Assembly: GCA_934047225.1 (NCBI GenBank)
Contig: OW203983.1
Coordinates: forward strand, 42,900,310 to 42,964,309
DNA length: 64,000 nt
Direction of reading: 5' to 3'
Source of the DNA: Ypsolopha sequella
Lineage: Eukaryota > Arthropoda > Insecta > Lepidoptera > Ypsolophidae
Shown here: positions 11,129-21,528 of the stretch, piece by piece
How positions within the stretch are numbered: position 1 is the first letter of the stretch
How the letters are laid out: every line of letters starts with the position of its first letter
Made by a program: the position numbers and the translations under genes
Notes under the pieces: generated by a model
The model's input: the letters and a program-made list of their open reading frames with translations, nothing else
Told to the model about the DNA's origin: nothing
Databases searched by the model: none

Positions 11129-11521
11129 ATTTTTCAATGCATGTGCTCGTAAAGGCCCACTTTTTATGCATCAAAACCGAACAGAAAGTCGTTTATTTTG
11201 CCCTAGGTTTTTATTATTATTATTTTTAATTTGTTTGCAATGGTTGGCTAACCTGTAGACTTTCCTGTGTACCATAGATGTTATACTTTTTTTTCCACTG
11301 TTTAACGGCTCTGGATACAGTCCTTTTGAGCCAATTATAATTTAAAGTTCACAAGATTATATTTGTTTTCATTTCCTCACACTATGCATGGAAAAACGTA
11401 GTATGATACACGGGCGTAAAAGCAATAAATTACTCGGATACGTTTAAAACACTCGCTATGCTCGTGTTTTAAATCGTCCTCGTAATTTATTCCTTTTGGC
11501 CCTTGTAGCATAAACTACTAT
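11129..11521. repeat. 400-bp dispersed repeat, copy 2, with terminal hairpin
   Basis: This is nearly identical to 6011-6412 in the same orientation, including the GGTTGGCTAACCTG segment, the CCACTGTTTAACGGCTCTGG segment and the terminal hairpin. The 5.1-kb spacing and differing flanks indicate two independent insertions rather than a segmental duplication. Confidence 0.75.
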
Positions 11522-12443
11522 TAATTGTAAAGTTATCTTTTGCCATCTATCAGTCCAGTGTTATAAAGTGAATAGACAACCGCACTGCAAACAAATAGAT
11601 GAACATCAAAGATTTGCCAAGTAAACGTCTTATATCAAATGATTCAAATTTTACCACAATCACATCAGCGCAATCCCACATCACTTATACACAAATGGCT
11701 TGTTTGCCTGCTCAAGTGCCCACACTGAAACAATCTTTGGCGTCGTCAGCGCGCCAAGTCGGCGTGCAAGGCCATTCTCAATCAATACTTCGATACTGTA
11801 TAGCTCGCCTCATGCAGGTGTTCTGAGCCCTTCATAATGTATGCGAATACAATGGAATAAGCAAGGAATCAGCTTTGCGTGCCTATCTCTATCACCATCA
11901 CCCGAGCGATCATAGTGGACGACACGATCGACGGCGGATAATAATTGCGCCCCGATTTCACTAAACTGCGACATATTATTATGTTGAGTGATTTTTTAAC
12001 CCTTAAATGCATCTTGGGTCGAAAACGGCACAAAGGAATTTTTATTTATTATTTACATAATTTTATGTAAAAATTTATAACTATATGATTGTATGAGCTA
12101 AAAATATGTTTGGCAACAACTTTTTTTTTTTTTTTATTTAAAATTCATTCATTTATTTTCCTTTGTTTTTTTTGGTATTTTGCCGCATTTTGGCGGGAAA
12201 ATCGTTAAAGAGAGCTTTTGGAAAAAAAAATCGAATAAATATTGTGCTTGCATATATATTTTTATAGGTTTTTGATATTAATATTTATCGCAAATTAAAT
12301 TTGTTTTTTTTCCTTGTTTTTACTTGTAAGACCCCCCTTTCAATCAAGAAATATTTTTTTAATTATTTTTTTCATAATTTTTTGGTATTTTTCTATTACT
12401 GTTTTCAATTTCATAAAAAAATAAAATCTCATGCATTTATGGG
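11522..12443. other. AT-rich region, no gene recognised
   Basis: Homopolymer-rich sequence with a 75-codon frame at 11599-11826 that lacks motifs. I see nothing to support as a gene. Confidence 0.5.
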
Positions 12444-12447
12444 TTAA

Positions 12448-12865
12448 GGCGCTACGGAAATAAAATCGACACTTTAAGGAATTGCATATCTACTTCAGTA
12501 AATAATGTATTATTTTGATTAAATAGTATATTATTTTTGGATTCTTTTTCTGGGGATCTGTAAAAACAGAAATGCGATTGGAGAAATTCGGCTCTATAGA
12601 AATATTTATTGAAATGAGGTCCTTTTCGACACCAATTCTCCTGGTTTGACAATTTAGAATGATATATAGACTGCAACTTTATTTTATTAGATGGGTTTTA
12701 ACGGTATCTAGGACCTGGTTAAACGAAATTTTGATAGCCATTTTAGTACATTTTATATTAATAAAAAACCGACTTTTTGCTACTTTTCCACGAATCCGTC
12801 CCTCTCGCACTGAGGATTTTTTCGCATATGGAGTAACAGGGACGCTAAAACTTTTACATATCGTC
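12448..12865. mobile_element. TTAA-flanked non-autonomous element, copy 1
   Basis: Bounded by TTAA at 12444-12447 and 12866-12869, with imperfect inverted ends GGCGCTACGGAAA and TTTACATATCGTC. The interior carries the family signatures GGAGAAATTCGGCTC, CAATTCTCCTGG and CCGTCCCTCTCGCACTGAGG. Other copies are at 18972-19379, 24152-24549, about 21110-21528 and about 34846-35038. TTAA flanks suggest a piggyBac-like mobiliser, by inference only. Confidence 0.6.
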
Positions 12866-12999
12866 TTAATGTGTATGCGGTAGCCGTAAATCTGAAGCCG
12901 CTTTAAACTGTGTAGAATCGATTATTAAGTACTTTTAGTGGAACACAATGTCTGTTCACATGAATCGATATAAAAAATAGGTATACATATTATATTAAA

Positions 13000-13216
13000 A
13001 TGTTACGTGGGCATAGGACAGCTGGTCGAAAAAATTATGCCTCCGCCATACGCTCGACAAGCAGCTGCCGCTCGCGTTACCCACCGCTCCCGTTTTTGTC
13101 GGTTTTGTCCGCGAGTCAAAGGCCCGGCAATGTGACGACGAGTAGCCGGCTACACGCTCACGCGCTACGCGCACGCAGTTGACGCAGTGCGCATCGGGCG
13201 CTCTTAAAAGAAGCAG
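13000..13216 (+). other. CpG-rich island, possible 5' exon or promoter
   Basis: GC content rises sharply here, with many CpGs (CTCACGCGCTACGCGCACGC region). It ends at AAGCAG followed by GTACGG, which resembles a splice donor at 13217. No convincing coding frame is present. It could be a non-coding first exon or a GC-rich transposon piece; RNA data would decide. Confidence 0.25.
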
Positions 13217-13636
13217 GTACGGTTGACTTTAGCATGTATGCCGCCACATGAATTGGTTGCGGCGCATGGCGACGACGTGTAAAGTGTAGCGATGAATGAG
13301 GCGAGTGGAGCAGTGTGTGGATGGGTTGGGCAACGTAAACAGCAGCGCGAAAGGCAAGGTGTGGCTGAGGGGTTACCGCTGACTGATTGGAGGTATAGTT
13401 CACAAAATATGAAACCAAATTACTTATCTAAATCTCGAATAATGCCACTTTGAATGCTGTTGTAGCCAAAGATTCCAAAAGAAATCTTCGGTCGTAGCGC
13501 GAAAAAAATTTGGTGTTTATTTCAACGATTTTTTAAATCGTTGGTATATTTTTCAACTTTATTAGAAGTGACGCGAATCGCGCTAGACCCGCGGCGGGCG
13601 GCGGTGGCGTTGGCAATAACTTTGTTATAGTCCAGT

Positions 13637-14071
13637 TAGGGATGCAACGATTATGAAGCGGTGCATCGTTTTGCATCTGTAATCGTAAAGCGATGCATTG
13701 TAGTAAGAATCGTGATGATTATTAAATTAAAAAAAAACAATTGCAGCTTCTCCAATGCTCCCAGGGGGAGCTTAGTGATCATCATCATCACCGATTCACC
13801 ATAATTTCCATCATTCATAAATAATCTTAGACATGGCTACATGGGCTTAAAGTTCCCTTTGCCTTCCCACATAGTAAGAGAATTTAACCAAATTTTTAAC
13901 TACTTTTTCTTTTCGTTTATCGCTTTTATTGAAATGAATAAACTATGAAACCACATTTTGAGGATTATCTGACACATTTTTTTTTGAATCATCGTAATGC
14001 CGGATGCAATAAATAAAGATTAGCTTCCTAATCGTAATAGTAATCGTAATGACCGAATCGTTGCATCCCTA
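13637..14071. mobile_element. hAT-type MITE with TAGGGATGCAACGATT termini
   Basis: The termini TAGGGATGCAACGATT and the reverse complement of GAATCGTTGCATCCCTA mark a 435-bp element. Flanking 8-mers AGTCCAGT (13629-13636) and ATTCCAGT (14072-14079) match at 7 of 8 positions, as expected for an aged hAT TSD. The interior repeats ATCGTAAT-type motifs near both ends and has no ORF. Confidence 0.85.
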
Positions 14072-14091
14072 ATTCCAGTTATCGTCTAACG

Positions 14092-14400
14092 CAGCGTTTC
14101 TTAACCTTTTTTGTCCACGGACTCCTTAGGAAATCAAGCACAATTTGAAAGACCCTCTTAATAAAAAAGCAGCAATAAATTTCGGAACATTTATTTTACT
14201 TTTACAAATTACAAAAAAATATACTTTTTCATATAAAATTCGTTAATGAGTAGGTTGGTGCTGCTTTTTTGCAACTAAATTAGTGATAATTGGGTTTATA
14301 TTACTACTGAGATTATAATCTAGTAATAGCCTAATATATCACTAGATTAGGCTGCGGACCCCCATACATATGCTCGCGGACCCCAGGTTAAGAATAGCTG
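14092..14400. mobile_element. hAT-type MITE with CAGCGTTTCTTAACC termini
   Basis: The left end CAGCGTTTCTTAACC and right end GGTTAAGAATAGCTG form imperfect TIRs of a widespread hAT pattern (GGACTCC and GGACCCC follow inward). The direct repeat CTAACG abuts both ends (14086-14091 and 14401-14406). No transposase is encoded. It lies 20 bp from the preceding hAT element. Confidence 0.8.
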
Positions 14401-14904
14401 CTAACGAAAAGATAACTCTAATGCACAGAACAGTCACCAGAAGATTTACTTTAGTAATCCCTTATTTATGTGACGAGCAAGTCACGTGATATAAAGCGGC
14501 GCAGTGCAACATGGAGATGACAAGAAGACACGCCTTCTTACTTTGATATATCCCCCAGCTATTTATATTCTCATGAGACAAAGAAAATGAAGATGTATAG
14601 GTAGCTTGCATTTGCATACCTGCACTGCTTTGCATAAAATCTGAGCGAGTGTTCTGTACCCGTGCACTTCGCCAGCCGACTTTAGAATACCTGCCACATG
14701 TGTCTTACCTGTTACATGCACTTTAAACTTATATTTTATGTTCTAGTGAAGAAAATCTAGTGGAATTCAATATTGTTCCTTTCTTGTATTCTGTAAGGAA
14801 AACTCAGAAACAATATTGGTATCACAAGCGAAACTATAAAATAAAATTTAATATAAAATAAATATAATAAAATATAATAATATAAAATAATGTAAATATT
14901 ATCA

Positions 14905-16316
14905 TAAACATAAAACCCAACAGCAACCAGACAGAGTCAGTTAGTATCTACATAAACATAGAATCCAACAGCAACTAGATGGAGTCAGCAAGTATCTACA
15001 AAACATAAAACCCAACAGCAACCAGACGGAGTCGTTTAGTACCTACATAAACATAGACCCAACAACAACCAGACGGAGTCAGTAAGTATCTACATAAACA
15101 TAGACCCAAAAACAACCAGACGGAGTCAGTAAGTATCTACATAAACATAGACCCAAAAACAACCAGGTGGAGTCAGTAAGTATCTACATAAACATAGACC
15201 CAACAACAACCAGACGGAGTCAGTAAGTATCTACATAAACTTAGACCCAAAAACAACCAGGTGGAGTCAGTAAGTATCTACATAAACATAGACCCAACAA
15301 CAACCAGGCGGAGTCAGTAAGTATCTACATAAACATAGACCCAACAACAACCAGGTGGAGTCAGTTAGTATCTACATAAACATAGAATCCAACAGCAACT
15401 AGATGGAGTCAGCAAGTATCTACAAAACATAAAACCCAACAGCAACCAGACGGAGTCGTTTAGTATCTACATAAACATAGACCGAACAACAACCAGACGG
15501 AATCAGTAAGTATCTACATAAACATAGACCCAAAAACAACCAGGTGGAGTCAGTAAGTATCTACATAAACATAGACCCAACAACAACCAGACGGAGTCAG
15601 TAAGTATCTACATAAACATAGACTCAAAAACGACCAGATGGAGTCAGTAAGTATCTACATAAACGTAGACCCAACAACAACCAGGCGGAGTCAGTAAGTA
15701 TCTACATAAACATAGACCCAACAACAACCAGGCGGAGTCAGTAAGTATCTACATAAACATAGACCCAACAACAACCAGGCGGAGTCAGTAAGTATCTACA
15801 TAAACATAGACCCAACAACAACCAGGCGGAGTCAGTAAGTATCTACATAAACATAGACCCAACAACAACCAGGCGGAGTCAGTAAGTATCTACATAAACA
15901 TAGACCCAACAACAACCAGACGGAGTCAGTAAGTATCTACATAAACATAGACCCAAAAACAACCAGGTGGAGTCAGTAAGTATCTACATAAACGTAGACC
16001 TAACAACAACCAGGCGGAGTCAGTAAGTATCTACATAAACATAGACCCAACAACAACCAGGTGGAGTCAGTAAGTATCTACATAAACATAGACCCAACAA
16101 AAACCAGGCGGAGTCAGTAAGTATCTACATAAAGATAGACCCAACAACAACCAGACGGAGTCAGTAAGTATCTACATAAAGATAGACCCAACAACAACCA
16201 GACGGAGTCAGTAAGTATCTACATAAACATAGACCCAACAACAACCAGACGGAGTCAGTAATTATCTACATAAAGATAGACCCAACAACAACCAGACGGA
16301 GTCAGTAAGTATCTAC
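14905..16316. repeat. 47-bp minisatellite, about 30 copies, with 9-unit higher-order repeat
   Basis: The unit is about 47 bp and reads AGTAAGTATCTACATAAACA, TAGACCCAACAACAACCAGG, CGGAGTC. Variants alternate CAAAAACAACC and CAACAACAACC and GGCGG, GACGG and GGTGG. A distinctive trio of units starting TTAGTATCTACATAAACATA at 14941 recurs at 15365 (offset 424 bp, nine units), showing higher-order duplication. A block at about 15670-15910 is homogenised. The period is not a multiple of three and no ORF runs through. Confidence 0.95.
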
Positions 16317-16554
16317 GGGAATAAGAGTCCAGATTTATTAACAAATTGTTCCCTTGTAGGTAAGACAAGGTCTTGTATTCAGAGAAATCTGTCCTACTCC
16401 AACGCTTTCATTTTACACTTGACTATTCTGCTTAGTGGAAGCGGCCGCTCAGAAAATCGAATTTGAAGTGTTTTCATTTATTATTTTGGAATGGTTTTTG
16501 GGTTTTTAATACGACGGCCGTTTCATGTCACATTTTGATCCATGTGGTGATGAT

Positions 16555-16630
16555 ATTTTGTATACGTGGGATCGAACCTGGATCCCAAGATTGAGAGGTC
16601 AGCGTTCTACGCCTAAGCTAACGCTACTTT
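16555..16630 (-). mobile_element. tRNA-derived SINE head (minus strand)
   Basis: The reverse strand reads GTTAGCTTAGGCGTAGAACG (A-box-like) and then CCAGGTTCGATCCCACG (B-box). The stems do not fold as a canonical tRNA, so this is a SINE head rather than a tRNA gene. Confidence 0.6.
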
Positions 16631-17039
16631 ACACTAGCCTTAAATATTACAATATGCATGCATATATTAATTATAGTTTCTAATCTGAAGAAGTGATTGA
16701 TTAGAAATTATCTTGGTGTGAAACTTCGTTTAAAAGATCGTAAAAAGCATTTCTTAAATCTCGACACAAACCGGTAGAAATGTAGCGGCTGGGAAAGTTT
16801 AACTCGAGCCAATACAAGTAAGAAAGTAGTCGGTGCGCAGCTGAGTCTGGCCTTCGCGTCCGAGATAAAAGTTATTGCGTTTTTTTTGGGTATCGCAGGA
16901 AACTAAAACGTTTATTACCTAACTTTCTCAATTTCTCCTGTCTAAAGAAAAATTGAAAAGCATATTAGGTGAAAGGGGAAGCGAGTCAAAACCTTGAAGC
17001 TTATTAGTAACGTAGCAGTATGAAATATCTCTACAATGT

Positions 17040-17765
17040 TTAGGGTTCCGTGGTACCTAAATGGTACAAAAGGAACCTATATGGTCAGACTCCGTTGTCC
17101 GTCCGTCCATCCGTATGTCACAGCCTCATAACTGTTAAAGATAAAGACATGAAATTTAGTAAAAAAACAGTGTTAATTTGTTCACATATCACAATGTAAA
17201 AAAATATGAAGAATTTGAAATTGTTCAATATATTTCCAAAACAAAAGCGAGAAAAATAAAAAATATTATCCCAAAAGTACAATATGGGTATTAAATTGCA
17301 GACATACATAGTTGATTGCAAAAATATATAGTTTTAGTATATTTACTGGCACTGGTTTTGAGAAATCTTAACAAAACTAAAAAAATATGTTTGTCCCTTA
17401 TCTCCGAAACCAGTAGACTGAAAAATATGAAAAAAAATTCGATTATAGATCATAACTAGCCGATTACAGGAAAACTTTAGCGATTAAAAAAAAGTTGAGC
17501 ACAAATGAGAAATATAAAAAAATAAGAAAAATAAATAAAAAAATATTTTATAAATATATAAATTTTATGTCCCCCCCCCCCTTATCTACAAACTGGTGGA
17601 CCAAAAAATATGAAAAGTCATGGTAGGTAATATGTGTTTACCTAAAGATTACAGGAAAAATAAAGCGGTTGAGAAATCCACGAATAAAATGACGAAATTT
17701 ACCAGCCACAATACGGAACCCTAGGTACCTACGCGAGTCTGACTCGCACATGGTCGTTTTTTTTA
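17040..17765. repeat. Dispersed GCGAGTCTGACTCGC repeat, longer copy
   Basis: Same family as 4015-4562: GGGTTCCGTGGTACCTAAAT-like start, CCGTCCGTCCATCCGTATGT, ATGTCACAGCCTCATAAC, a poly-C followed by TTATCTAC, and the ending CTACGCGAGTCTGACTCGC. About 180 bp of extra AT-rich sequence lies in the centre relative to the 4-kb copy. Confidence 0.7.
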
Positions 17766-17939
17766 TCAAAGCACACCGTCACTCCATGGATCCCCGAAGG
17801 GGTTTCAGAGGTATTTCCGTGTGTGAACTGTGAAATGCAAGTCACAATTCACACTCGTCCCTCAGTGTTTCACCTACGATGTACAAAGCAATTTTTTCAA
17901 AAAGATTTTCAAGTAAATTTTACAAATACATAATATCCA

Positions 17940-18180
17940 CATTTTGAATGCAATTTCACAATGAATTTAGTAAGGATTTCAGAATTACAGGAAAAAATAA
18001 AACAATTTAGAGGTCTTTTTGGAATAAAATTCTATCGAGAAAATTTCATCCAATCGCGTTTTCCTTCAGTGAGAATCCTAATCAAATACTCAATAAACAT
18101 TGACCCAAAAATAAAATACGTATATGATGTTATAGTGGAGTAAATGGATTCGAAAACACTCCATTTTTTTTTGATATCGC
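17940..18180. repeat. Repeat segment shared with 48125-48290
   Basis: Sequence around ACTCAATAAACATT, TTATAGTGGAGTAAATGGAT and GATATCGCC is present in reverse complement at about 48130-48245. The 60-codon frame across it (17961-18143) is therefore probably repeat-derived. Confidence 0.5.
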
Positions 18181-18253
18181 CTTTACGTGCCTTCCGAAGC
18201 ACGCGGACCGAACACAAAATAACCACTTACAGAAGGTTTACTCCACATAACTA

Positions 18254-18359
18254 GCGCACACATAGACGCATACGTACGACGATCTCGGATAAAGTCGGTC
18301 GAATGACAATACGAAATTCTGCCGAGATCATCATACGTACGCGTCTATGCATGTGTGCG
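18254..18359. mobile_element. Hairpin element with about 36-bp arms
   Basis: GCGCACACATAGACGCATAC and TACGACGATCTCGG pair with CCGAGATCATCATACGTACG and the following CGTCTATGCATGTGTGCG, leaving a loop of about 33 bp. The arms are nearly perfect. No ORF is present. Confidence 0.6.
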
Positions 18360-18394
18360 TCTGTTTTCGCTCCGTCGTCGAGTCGGCCTTCCCC

Positions 18395-18541
18395 AGGGGA
18401 TCTAAAAAGGCCAACTCGGGTGATTCATGAAATGATTTGAAAGTAGGATAGAGTCAGATCTTTTTCACGCGTGCAAAAGAGACGGCATTAGAACGGAGTC
18501 ATAATGTGATTCATGCAAAACGGCCTTTTTAGAGGACCTAG
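18395..18541. mobile_element. Short MITE (CTAAAAAGGCC termini), copy 1
   Basis: The ends GGGGATCTAAAAAGGCC and GGCCTTTTTAGAGGACC form TIRs, with inner GATTCATGAAAT and ATAATGTGATTCATG also paired. A reverse-orientation copy lies at 54331-54476 with the same TTTTGCACGCGTGAAAA-type centre. It is about 140 bp and non-coding. Confidence 0.65.
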
Positions 18542-18971
18542 TAGTTTCTTTTTTGTGCCCCTACGGGATTAGAACCTGCTGCCTCTGGATTAGTAGTCGA
18601 GTTTTCGAACCAATAGGCTACAAAGGCATTTCTTTTTCCAATCTTATTTATTTATTTATTTTATTTATTACACTTAATGCACATTTACACAAAAACATGA
18701 AAAAAAAAACATTAAAAAAATTTACAGTGTACAAAGGCGGCACTTATTGCTAATAGCAATATCTTCCAGGCAACCTTTGGGTGAAAAAGAAAACAGAAAA
18801 AAAAACTTACTACAAGAATATTGACGGAATCCTCTGTACCACGTACACAAACTTTGCAGAGTTTTTTCTTCCAAAGATGCTTCTTTGCGTCGTGTCGCTG
18901 TTAAAATTAAAGTTTCACCAAGTGTGCAGCACTCGGGTTAGGATTTCAGTGCTGAAAATAATAATATTTAA

Positions 18972-19379
18972 GGGGCTGTACCGTGAAAATTGACACTTTT
19001 TGAAGTTATTTATCTGCTCTTTTAATGAAGTTCCAAGTAAAATAAATTAGTATAACAATTTTGGGACCTTTTACTAGATTTTGGTCTATCAGAAACGCGA
19101 TAGGAGAAATTTCATTCGATAGAAATAATTATTGAAATCAGGTCTAAATTTACACTTTTTTTGATATTCTGACAATTTAGGATACTTGAAAAATATTTAT
19201 TTAGATGGGTTTTAACTACACCTAAATTACTGGTTATGGAATTTTTTGTAGCTATTTTAGTTAATTTTGCTTTAATTTAAAACCGACTTTTTGACAATTT
19301 TCCCCGATTCCGTCCCTTTCGCACTGCGGGTCTTTCTGCCTGGAGTAACGGGGACCTTTGCTAGCACGGTAACGGTACC
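18972..19379. mobile_element. TTAA-flanked non-autonomous element, copy 2
   Basis: Bounded by TTAA at 18968-18971 and 19380-19383. The inner ends GGGGCTGTACCGTG and CACGGTAACGGTACC are partly complementary. The interior shares GGAGAAATTTCATTCGATAG, CTGACAATTTAGGA and CCGTCCCTTTCGCACTGCGG with the other family copies. Confidence 0.6.
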
Positions 19380-19593
19380 TTAAAAATCTCAGGCTCAAAG
19401 TTAGTAAAGTGTCTGAACATGGTCTGACTTTATAAAAATATACACGGTATCTATGGATGAGTAGTGCCATGGTATATAATTAGGTACTACCTATATTTAT
19501 GCGCTCGATAACTACCATCTGCCACTGGTAGCTCTTATTACTGTGAATTATTTATCCACATTGCTTTTGTTTTCAAGCATAATTATTAAAGTA

Positions 19594-19853
19594 CACGACG
19601 TGTAACAGAAAGGTGTAACCATATTTGAAGAGCCTATTTAGTCAATGGTTTAGAAAAAAAATTACTATGGAACAAATCCTGTATATCGAAAAAAATATTA
19701 CTCACTTCATAGGAAAATGCAATGCCGCTCGGCCGAAATGTATGGAAGGGCAGATTTTTTTTTTTTTGTGGGTTGGCCCTATAGTAAAAGTTGTTCTATT
19801 CCATTGACTGAATAAGCTCAACAAATTTGGTAACACCTTTCTGTTACACGTTG
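19594..19853. mobile_element. Fold-back MITE, copy B (ACGTGTAACAG termini)
   Basis: Second copy of the element at 7207-7469. The arms GTGTAACAGAAAGGTGTAAC and GTAACACCTTTCTGTTACAC are the same, but the asymmetric centre (CGGCCGAAATGTATGGAAGG) is inverted relative to copy A. Confidence 0.75.
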
Positions 19854-20226
19854 TATAATATAATAACATAATAAAAAAAACAATATTTCTATTTCAAAAT
19901 AATAAAATAACTGTTTATTTTTATAATCATTTCGAGGCCATCGGATTTACAACAACCAAGCAAAAATGTAAAACTACGTAGCCCTACTACACAGGAACTG
20001 CCTTACAATTCCTTACTAAAACCCATTCATGATTGACCCAGACACCACTTAACACTAACAGCCCTAACAGACACACCACACATAATCAACTACGTCTTCT
20101 CACAATATACCTATACTTCACGATAACTACAAGCTAAATAAACTAATAAACGATTTCTTACCTATTTCATACAGAACAATGATACCCCCTTGACGTACAA
20201 TACCTAGAAGCATTTAGATTATTGCA

Positions 20227-20417
20227 TTTTTTATTCAGTTTATATTATATATTTATATAAAAACAATTATTAAAATAATAGTTTCCAGATATATTTCGAC
20301 ATATAGTCGGCTTCAGTGGAATTTGATACGATTAATTGTATATATTATTGTATATTATTGTAATTGTATATAATATAATATAAACTGAATAAAAAAACAA
20401 ATAAGTTATCTTCAATA
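20227..20417. mobile_element. Small AT-rich insertion bounded by 13-bp direct repeats
   Basis: TTAGATTATTGCA occurs at 20214-20226 and again at 20418-20430. Between them, TTATTCAGTTTATATTATAT near the left is matched by ATATAATATAAACTGAATAA near the right. The direct repeats look like a TSD, although the right arm stops about 20 bp short of the repeat. The class is unknown. Confidence 0.5.
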
Positions 20418-20467
20418 TTAGATTATTGCAGATATGCTACAAACCCTAGACTTAGGATATACGATCC

Positions 20468-20506
20468 TCTATCATCCATCAGCCTAGTTCGTCCACTGCT
20501 GGACAT
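20468..20506 (+). repeat. Left piece of LINE-tail module interrupted by an RT fragment
   Basis: ATCCATCAGCCTAGTTCGTC and CACTGCTGGACATA match the start of the LINE 3' module at 44672. The continuation AAGCCTTTCCAGGACTTTGC only resumes at 21019, after an inserted RT fragment and an ATT microsatellite. Confidence 0.6.
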
Positions 20507-21017
20507 AATAGGGCGCTGGCGGTGAGAAGCAACATGATTATCAGGAGGTTTGCTCGATGTACACAAGATGTCAAGATCACGCTCTTCCGAGCTTACTGTC
20601 AATCATTTTACTCGAGCAGCCTCTGGTGTAAATACTCTCAAAAATCGCTGAGCGCCCTGCGCGTCCAGTACAACAACGCTTTCAGGATGCTGTTGGGGCT
20701 GCCCCGCTTCTGTAGTGCATCGGGAATGTTTGCCGAAGCATGCGTGGACGGATTTCCAGCCATATTGCGTAAGCGGGCTGCGTCGCTAATACGCAGAGTG
20801 CGGGCCAGCGACAACGGCATCCTGCAGGCGGTGGCGGACAGCTGCGACTGTCCTGTGTTGTGGCACTGCGTAAGTGTGGCCTGTGGTCAAATTTCAATTT
20901 AATTTTATTTTATTTTATTCTCTTTTACTAACATAATTTTTAAGATAATTGTTACTAACACTTATGAATCATTGATATCTGAAATAAATGGAATATTATT
21001 ATTATTATTATTATAAA
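20507..21017 (+). pseudogene. Non-LTR RT C-terminal fragment with (ATT)n tail
   Basis: The frame at 20522-20902 encodes RCTQDVKITLFRAYCQSFYS, SSLWCKYS, LRVQYNNAFRMLLGLPRFCS, MFAEACVDGFPAILRKRAA and later AVADSCDCPVLWHC. This is the post-RT region common in CR1/L2/Daphne-like non-LTR elements (K..LF..YC..fY...LW, y..afR.l.gLpr..s.s.mf). RT catalytic motifs are missing, so it is 5'-truncated. The 3' end is an ATT microsatellite (20994-21014). It sits inside a LINE-tail module. Confidence 0.65.
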
Positions 21018-21100
21018 TAAGCCTTTCCAGGACTTTGCCACTCCCGGCGGTCATCACACACGCTATATATATATATATTTATAGCCCCGGCTCGGGCATA
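21018..21100 (+). repeat. Right piece of LINE-tail module with (AT)n
   Basis: AAGCCTTTCCAGGACTTTGC and CACTCCCGGCGGTCATC, then ACACACGC, match 44714-44780 with an internal deletion, followed by an AT microsatellite. Confidence 0.55.
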
Positions 21101-21109
21101 TAAACTCGG

Positions 21110-21528
21110 ATAAAATTGTTTTAAAATGCTCTTGAATTTTATTTTTGTCACTGTCTCTCCAAGCGAAGAATCGCGCAGTGCGAGAGGGGCAAAAGGGAAA
21201 AAAGTTGGTTTTATATTTTTATTAATAAAACTTAAATAGCTAGCAAAATTTCAAATATGAAATCTCTAGATATTGTTAAATCACACCTAATACAATATGT
21301 TTGAGTTATGTATATGGTTCCTATTCGTCAAACGAGGAGAAAAAGTGTGTTTGAAGACCTCATTTCAACAATTATTTCTTTCGAGGAAAATATATCCAAA
21401 CATGTTATCCAATGTCAAAACCCTAGATTATATAGTCAAAATGCATATACCAGAAACTGATTATAATTTTCCGTGTATTTCATGAAATACACAGAAAAGA
21501 AACACCCGTATTTTTTTCGCATATCGCC
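21110..21528. mobile_element. TTAA-family element, copy 3 (reverse orientation, left end unclear)
   Basis: The right end CGCATATCGCC is followed by TTAA (21529-21532). The interior has GCGCAGTGCGAGAGGGGC in place of the family CGAGAGGGACGG core. The left boundary cannot be fixed. The 62-codon frame at 21297-21485 lies inside the repeat and is not a gene. Confidence 0.45.

Larger units (their letters stand above)
18183..18640 (-). mobile_element. tRNA-derived SINE split by a 330-bp insertion
   Basis: GTGCCTTCCGAAGCACGCGG and GAACACAAA at 18188-18219 correspond to the segment before GTGCCCCTATACGGG in the intact-looking copy at 37795. Here the continuation GTGCCCCTACGGG begins only at 18556. 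On the minus strand it carries TGTAGCCTATTGGTTCGA and GGTTCTAATCCC, pol III box-like. The intervening sequence holds two fold-back elements. Confidence 0.55.

Noticed and set aside
14905..16316. CRISPR-like array
   Set aside because: Whole units, not just short repeats, are conserved with no unique spacers, and the genome is eukaryotic. It is a minisatellite.
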